Below the pieces are notes generated by a model that ran no database searches, was not told the origin of the DNA, and worked only from the letters and a program-made list of their open reading frames with translations. Of a DNA stretch of 64,000 bases, positions 57,588 to 64,000 are shown piece by piece; position 1 is the stretch's first letter; each line of letters starts with the position of its first letter. The DNA comes from Phytophthora sp. 'mugwort'. Its lineage: Eukaryota; Oomycota; Peronosporomycetes; Peronosporales; Peronosporaceae. The DNA is taken from assembly GCA_033558025.1 (NCBI GenBank), contig JAUCEF010000002.1, positions 496,001 through 560,000 of the forward strand, in the 5' to 3' direction. The position numbers and the translations under genes were made by a program.

Positions 57588-60500
57588 TCACAACGATACT
57601 GTTGCGAAGCCACGAAGATGCTCGTCAGATGATGTCTCGCACTGCTGAGCCACACGACCGATAGCAGTTAGGAGATTTGTTGCTGTTCGCGCCAAGCTAA
57701 TCCCGTACGTGTCGATTTGCCGGCCCGATACCTGACTGAAGCGTTCACCCACCACAATATCACGGAAGGCTGAAGGAGAGAATCGATGCGCGCTCAGCTT
57801 CACTGATGGTGACAAATCAAGACTGGCAGCAAACAAAGTGCCGATCATGGTCGTAGTCTGCTTGGACAGTGCCATGCATACGGTCTGCAGATAAGAGAGC
57901 ACGAGCTCAACCAAATCAATCAGCTCCAGCATTGGCCGGTGGTCATTGAACGCGATCACTTCACACATGATTCCACATAATTCGGTCAACAAAACACAGC
58001 TGCATATATGGCAAAGTCAAAGGAACAACAGTTAGCTAAACGAAGAAAATAGTTCTCTCCAGGTCATACTTGCAACGGACCAAATTGTGCTGTTCACAGC
58101 TTCTTCACCAGGTACGAGCTTGATTAGGCATTCAACCATCCATTCCAGGCACGGGTGAAGCTCGCTCAGTTGAAAATCTTGGAGCGCGAGATTGTCCTCG
58201 CCATTTTCAGCACTAAGTTCATTGACTTGAGTTGCCTTTGCGTTTAAGTTAGCGTGGTTGAGAACAGCACGCACGAATTGGCAGAGGGGTACCATCGCTT
58301 CCAGCAAAGAACTGACATCTTCTTCTTCTTGTACGACGAAGGAAAACGTTTCCCTCATGAAATCATCCAGTACGAACTTTCGAAGCTGCTGGAGGCGCTC
58401 ACACGACACAGGTCCAGGGTAAGCTCGTGAATGCTCGTATGACCTCGAGCATCTACAATTGAAGAAGCCGCACGATAAGTAAAATGCTTCACGACGAACA
58501 GTATTTACATCAATGTCCAGGCCGGAGTCCTTGGTAACGTCTGGGTAATAGCTGAAAATCCCAAGAGGCCCGTCTGGGTCCAAAATATTAACAAGTAACG
58601 TCCGCAGAGGGGAGGAGGGCCACCCGCTTTTGAAAGTCTGGTAAATCTCTGATGTCTATAACACCAATGTACACAGCTACAGTTAGCCTGAAGGGTGCCC
58701 TAAAACATCGAAGTCACCAAATGGAACATACCTGTGCAAACCAGTGAAGCAAACTTGGGTATTTCTGACGTGCGAAAAAAAGTTGAACACTGTCCACAAA
58801 CCTCATAGCGGCTGCGCAGAAGTCCCTGCGCAGTTCATCGTTTACATTTCGCGCCCCGCTTCGTGGGGCAGATCGCCGTTGTTCCTCCAGTCGCTTAATT
58901 GCATGTGGATATTCGGCATCATTCACTTGACGGAATAGCAACTCCATAGCGTCGAAAAAGAGATTCGATTCTCCAATCGCCATCTCGCCACAGTAAAACA
59001 GAAACGCATCCATGCATTGATACATGAATCGGAACATTGTCGTCAGCCCTGTAAGCCTTTTGTCAAAAGACTTAATAGTATCGTCCCTCTCGTGGTATGA
59101 ACGTCCACCCGTGGCATTCACTCCCGCCTGGCGAAGAAACAACTCGGCAAATGCATGCCAATCGTGATTCACCTGGTCAATTTCACTACAGGCGCGCCGG
59201 AAATTGATCTTGTACGCCCTGTACCAAGTCAAACACGCATCAATAAGTTAGGTGAACGAAAAAATAGTCACTACCAAATATATAATACTAACTCAAGAAA
59301 TGAGACGAAGATTCCAGACTGAGAGTTCACCATCTTTGTACGAAATTGGTTCATCTCGCGCCAATTGCTCGAAGAGAAATTGTTCGTAGCGGAAGTAGTG
59401 TACGAACTCCAATTAGCGCCAGCACTTCTGCAAAATGACTGAAACACATCCAGATGAAGATCGTACAACGTTGCAACATTGTGAAGTCCGTCTGCATTCA
59501 CACGGACCGACGATGGAAACTTGCATGTGGATGCTACTTCACGCAGAATCTTCAACAGATGCGGATCCATCGCGCCAAATCCATCCGACTTATTGCGGAG
59601 AAAATGATATATAATTCCGTCGGTCAACATGGCCCAATAATCTGAATCGCGGACAAAGTTCTGCTCGTGTGTGGTTGCTTCCGGGGCAATCACTTTTCCA
59701 ATCCCAAAAGGAACATCATCCAGTTTGAATACGATAGGAACGGTGTTAAGTGCCGAGATGTCTAGCGTTCCTAACAGCCACGCGGTGGTTAGCTCATGAT
59801 CTGCTCCACTTTCTCTCAAGAAGACGTTGCATAGCCACTCCTTTTCGGGGTTATACTTCAGTACAGCACCAAGCACGCGTGGCGCAAGGTTTCGAGACTT
59901 TACAGACGTCGACGTCACGTGACTCCAGAAAAATTGAACCTCGCATGTGGAAATAATCATACCCAGCAAATCGATCGAGTAGAGTTCGTCCAATGTTCGG
60001 GCATCAGCCGACGGGTAGTTGAGCACAAGTTGCTGTAACACCGCTCGCAAGTTACTTATAATAAGCTGGATAGCTCTGGGCCTACACTCCTTAATTGTCC
60101 ATCCTTGAGCAGCAATGCTACTTTGACCTCCGGATAGTAATGCCTGGTCTATATGTGCAAAAATGTCATCGTCAAAATCGAAATCACATGTAGGCGCTGG
60201 AATAAATGCGAAGCATTTCTGTGGTTTGTCTGGTGCTCGAGGTAATACGAGCTGGAATATCTCGATCGCAATCTTCAAATCAATTTTCATGACGCACTTT
60301 TGGATAACGCCATTCAAACATGCTTCCATACCAGCACCGAAAATATGCTCTAAACTTTTCTCAACGGCAGCTCCATACGCAGATCCGACATAGACGCCAG
60401 ATGAAGGTATATCAAGCATCATTCTAATAAGATCACGCATCTGATAGAGGGACGCCATGGCAGCACCTAAAAGCAAGCACAAGATCGTCAGAATATGTTT

Positions 60501-63500
60501 AAAGCAATTAGACCCAAATAACTTACTTTGAAATCGCTGACAATTTTCCAGGTTACGATTTTTCAAGGCGTTGACGCTTGTACCAGTTAACGGCTTCGAC
60601 GGAGTAGAAGCAAAGGGGTCAGCCTGTAATTTTTTCATAGATGACTCTAGCCTGTCATTGAGACCCCCAAAAATTATGGGGAACTCAGTTGAGTTTTTTT
60701 CCAAGAGCAAGGCTCCAAGTGTAAATAGGGCTTGAGCCGCGAGAACTTCACACTCGGGCTTCCCTGATGTCCAACGAAGGATTTCTTTGCAGTAAAAGTC
60801 CACCTCACGCTCCATATATCTGACGTCCTTACTGGGCCGGTCGACTGGGAATTGTTGTTCGTCACCACACTCCAAGCAGATTCCGATAACAGCGAACGTG
60901 AGTAGTACTGCAGTGCTCATTCGCTCCTGTGTAGCATCATAGCGTGAAGTCAGAACGAGAGTCACAAAAAAGTGATGAGTGACGAACCTTTCCAGAACGC
61001 ATAGATGATCGCTGTGACGTTGTCCCAGGCTGTTTAGCTGGCTGTTTACTAGTTAGAGTGCGTTGTTTTGGTTCCCAGTTCCAATCTGTTCCTGACTTTT
61101 TTTGCGATGCTTGTAAGGTTGACTTTGAATGTGCAAGTCCAGTAGGAGCCTCCTTGTTGTCTGTAGCTGGAATCATGTTGAGGACAGAACTACGGAAGCG
61201 GCTTCGATGAACACGCTTTTCAAGCTTTAAGAGTTGAATCTGTACATCAACAAAGTCACATCACTCATTAGTACTTGTAAAAAAACTCGTCGAATACATT
61301 AAAACCATGTACCCAGATGATTTTGCATAAAGCTGTTGTTAAGTCTCCATCATCGTCATTTTCTTCAGCAAACCCAGCAAGTCGTAATCTTGAATTTCCG
61401 TACTCTTTGGATCGAGAGATAAACTGCTTCAGAAGATTGGGAAGCTCAAGGCTGTCATCTGGATGGTGTAGGGTATCGCTGTCCCACAGCTGGCGCATAA
61501 TAAGCTCAACGATCTCTGCAAGGCCATCAGAACAGTACAAGTAAACATTACGAAGTAGTATTAAGCTTACGCCAATATTTGAGCGAACAAACCTTTGGAA
61601 GGACGCCAAAGCTTTGAAAATGTCGTGACGCGCCTTAACACGTGCTGCTTGTAATGATCTGCACACGCACAAAATGTAAATTTTCTTTTTGTGCAGCTCA
61701 ATAAACAAATTAAGGCGACTTTACCGGCACATTGACGATATTCTGATGGTAATTCGGTCGACTGGCTAGGTGACAGGGTAAATGGAAGAAAATCCGGTTT
61801 GCCTGGCTGAAGGAGATCTTTAACAACAGCCCACTTTGCGTCACATCTGTCCCATACAAGAAAAGGCCATTTAGCGCTTGCCTCCAAGATAACAGCATTT
61901 AGCAACCAGCTACTTACACGGCTTCTTGATGCTCATCGCCATCGACATCAGCATAGATCCGTGTCAAAACAGCAAGTAGGTCCCAGGTAGCCTCCAATGC
62001 CAGCAACTGGCTTTCAAAAGCTTCGTCACTCTCTTCAGTATTGCCACCGTCCGTAGCCTTCGGCGCAAAATCTCGTAAGTATCCCCCACAAGATTCACTT
62101 CGAACAAAGCACCGAGCTAGCTCGTCGATGTATCTCTGCCGATATATCGCTTGCAGTAATGCCCAGAAATGCTTCTCTTTCGTGGAGAGTGATTCTTCAT
62201 CAGGGTGATCTACACCAGCTGAACTTGAGCAGCAACCACGAACTAACATCCACAGTGATAACGCCGGTAGCGGGCTGCTTGGTGAGCTATCGACCATTGC
62301 ATTCTCCAGTAGATGAGACGATGGAAGGTAAATGTACAAATCAAACAAGAAGAGCACCACGGTCAGAATGACTCGGTTGACCGGCAATATTCTCATAAAA
62401 GCATCCCCAATCTCCTGCCTGGCCGTCACGTGTGATCCCGCCAACCGGTCAGACATTCGTCGGAGAGCCACAACCACGTTGAGACAGTACCAATACGTTC
62501 GCGAAATAGCTGTCAGGAGGGGAGTTGTTGCTGAATCTATAGAAGCCACCTCGAAGAAAAAAAAATATGCTTTGCACCCGCTAAATAATGAATTACAGTC
62601 AGGTAGCTGTCGGATGAGAGTCGCAATTTCTTCCAAGACAATCTTGAGGTAGATTGGCCACGTCGATGGAGGAACTTCTTCAAATACCTCCAACACCTGA
62701 GCAGCAAGACTTGCGATCGCATTGTGGTAAGCTTCTTCAAGCGAAACTAGTAGAATCCACTCATGCGCGTTTGCATATCCCTCTTCATCGACAGCACCTA
62801 GACCTTCTCTCGCAAGTAAGTCCATATAACTGGTTTCTTGAAATCGGAGATCGTTCATAAGCTGGCGAATGCCAGCTGCTCGTCTTTTGACAACGGCACC
62901 AAAGTTTTCGCAGTCTTCGAACTCACATCTTTCGTCAACAAATAAATGCCGCAGAGCCATTGGGCCGCAAATCGGATGGCCAAATGCCAGAAGTTTTTCC
63001 TGACCCTGACGTGAAATAACGGCATTTTTGTCCACATTGGCGAGTGCGGTAGGATCATCGGCAACGACTTCAAAAACAACCTCCCAGTTAATTGATTGGT
63101 GCTTGAATTTGCTTGAGTGGATAGCAGTGTTGACATGTTCTGCTGGTCGCAACCTCTTCTCTGCAGTAATGCCGGTAAGTGGTATATCAGCTGGGTACAC
63201 AGTCTGGCTGGCGTTACGCATAATTTGTGGGGCGAGAAATGACTCACGTGATCGATGCTGCATTGGCTGGGCATGAAATCTTTTGTTGCGAAAGTACATT
63301 CGCTGATCTTGAACTGAAATGTGTTCATCGCGTCTCGAATTGGTCGAGCGTACTTCATGGACTGCGTGTACACTTCCATAACCACTAGAAAATCTAACCG
63401 ATGACCGCTCAGTCGATCGGCCTTGAATGCCGGTTACACGCTTCTTTTTCTTCATGGCAATTTTGACCCAGTTCCAGCGAGGATCAGACCGAAGGATTTT

Positions 63501-63956
63501 CTCATGTCTCCCGATGAGCCGCAAATTTGATATACAGCCGTTGAAGGACCCTTGTCGTGGGAAATAGTCTTTCAGCGTTGTCGTTGTGATGACTCTCTTC
63601 TTCTGATGGCTTTGTTTCACCGGTTTGAAGACATTCAACCGACGTGCTACGACATTTGAAGCATGGTCGAGTTGCCGTTTCTGGTTCCCCGTTCGGCTAG
63701 CACTTTCGGGCTCGTAATCAAATGAGAAGTCGACGTCGTCAGGGGTCCCATCAAATTCTGCTCTTTCACCGGGAACATATCCCGTGTGGTAATCGTGGCC
63801 TGAGTAGCTGCTGTCGGACGAGTACTCTGCCTGGGCTACCTGTTCAATTGGAATTTGCTCTTCTCGCCATGCGAACGCGTCCTTCACCGCACGCGTAACA
63901 TTGCGTACCCACTGAGCGCACTCTTTTAATTTTTCTTTCCAGTTTCCGATTAACAT
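57588..63956 (-). CDS. Large 1,935-aa helical protein, possibly Mms22-like
   Basis: Model: exons (minus strand order) 61918-63956, 61725-61846, 61298-61644, 60988-61239, 60527-60926, 59293-60466, 58732-59218, 58081-58655 and 57588-57999. Introns of 58-81 nt are GT-AG and the frame is kept throughout. Donors include GTAAGT, GTATGT, GTTCGT and one weak GTCCGT (58080). After a disordered N-terminus the protein is helix-rich to the end with no enzyme motif. Residues 125-132 (TTTLKDYF, after basic KKRVIT) resemble a degenerate PCNA-binding box. Size, helical repeats and this motif would suit a replication-repair scaffold such as Mms22/MMS22L. That assignment is inference only. A possible 57-nt in-frame intron (61514-61570) may be skipped or used. 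Confidence 0.72.
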
Positions 63957-64000
63957 GTCTAATGTCGCAAATGCGGTGGGCTAATCACCAAACAATTCGC

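Noticed and set aside
61240..61274. A 35-nt intron (GTACTAATG...TACAG) in the large minus-strand gene, which would be unusually short
   Set aside because: A 58-nt intron with a GTATTC donor (61240-61297) uses the same acceptor, keeps the frame, contains the CTAAT branch-like site and fits the other introns.
61847..61917. An apparent frameshift between two long frames of the large gene near 61910
   Set aside because: A 71-nt GTAAGT...ACAG intron joins the frames exactly, so no lesion is needed.

Overview
This window looks like a gene-poor, transposon-rich stretch of an oomycete nuclear genome, most likely Phytophthora or a close downy-mildew relative. The evidence is the set of mobile elements (oomycete-style chromodomain Ty3/gypsy, Ty1/copia, SWIM-finger MULEs, a Crypton with a GCR1-like tail, piggyBac, several Harbinger-like and pogo-like transposases), short 50-80 nt introns with GTRNGT-type donors, and oomycete Inr (TCAYTYY) and Inr+FPR core promoters just upstream of genes. 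Everything was read by eye from the sequence. No database search was run, so family names rest on recognised motifs.

Layout. 1-7.75 kb: a decayed chromodomain gypsy element on the minus strand, with its 5' LTR, primer site, polypurine tract and the start of its 3' LTR. A second, plus-strand coding-like reading overlaps its 3' part. 7.8-11.06 kb: a degenerate copia element cut off by a truncated, inverted copy of the gypsy LTR. 11.7-13.4 kb: a broken MULE. 13.95-15.0 kb: an intact alpha/beta-hydrolase gene. 16.8-20.9 kb: a second MULE that still shows four introns. 21.1-23.1 kb: a hAT remnant. 24.9-26.4 kb and 37.4-39.0 kb: two intact, closely similar amino-acid/auxin-permease-type (AAAP) transporters in the same orientation, with a third truncated copy at 39.33-39.74 kb. 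About 11 kb of transposons (Crypton, Harbinger-like, copia, pogo-like) separate the two intact copies. 39.74-42.86 kb (minus): a three-exon gene for a paladin-type double phosphatase-like protein with an N-terminal IQ motif. 43.0-49.6 kb: two more Harbinger-like elements, one with terminal inverted repeats, plus a pogo-like fragment. 50.9-55.6 kb: a 4.69-kb near-perfect inverted repeat made of two head-to-head piggyBac-type elements, flanked by TTAA at both outer ends. 55.75-63.96 kb: two intact multi-exon genes arranged tail to tail with 10 bp between their stop codons. They encode a 366-aa coiled-coil protein (12 exons, plus strand) and a 1,935-aa protein (9 exons, minus strand) that may belong to the Mms22/genome-maintenance type.

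The host genes (hydrolase, two transporters, paladin-like protein, coiled-coil protein, large 1,935-aa protein) form no obvious pathway. They are islands in a transposon graveyard. The transporters are a tandem family pulled apart by insertions. The most unusual object is the piggyBac palindrome, which is young by sequence (arms nearly identical), sits about 110 bp upstream of the coiled-coil gene, and could fold or be transcribed into a long hairpin.
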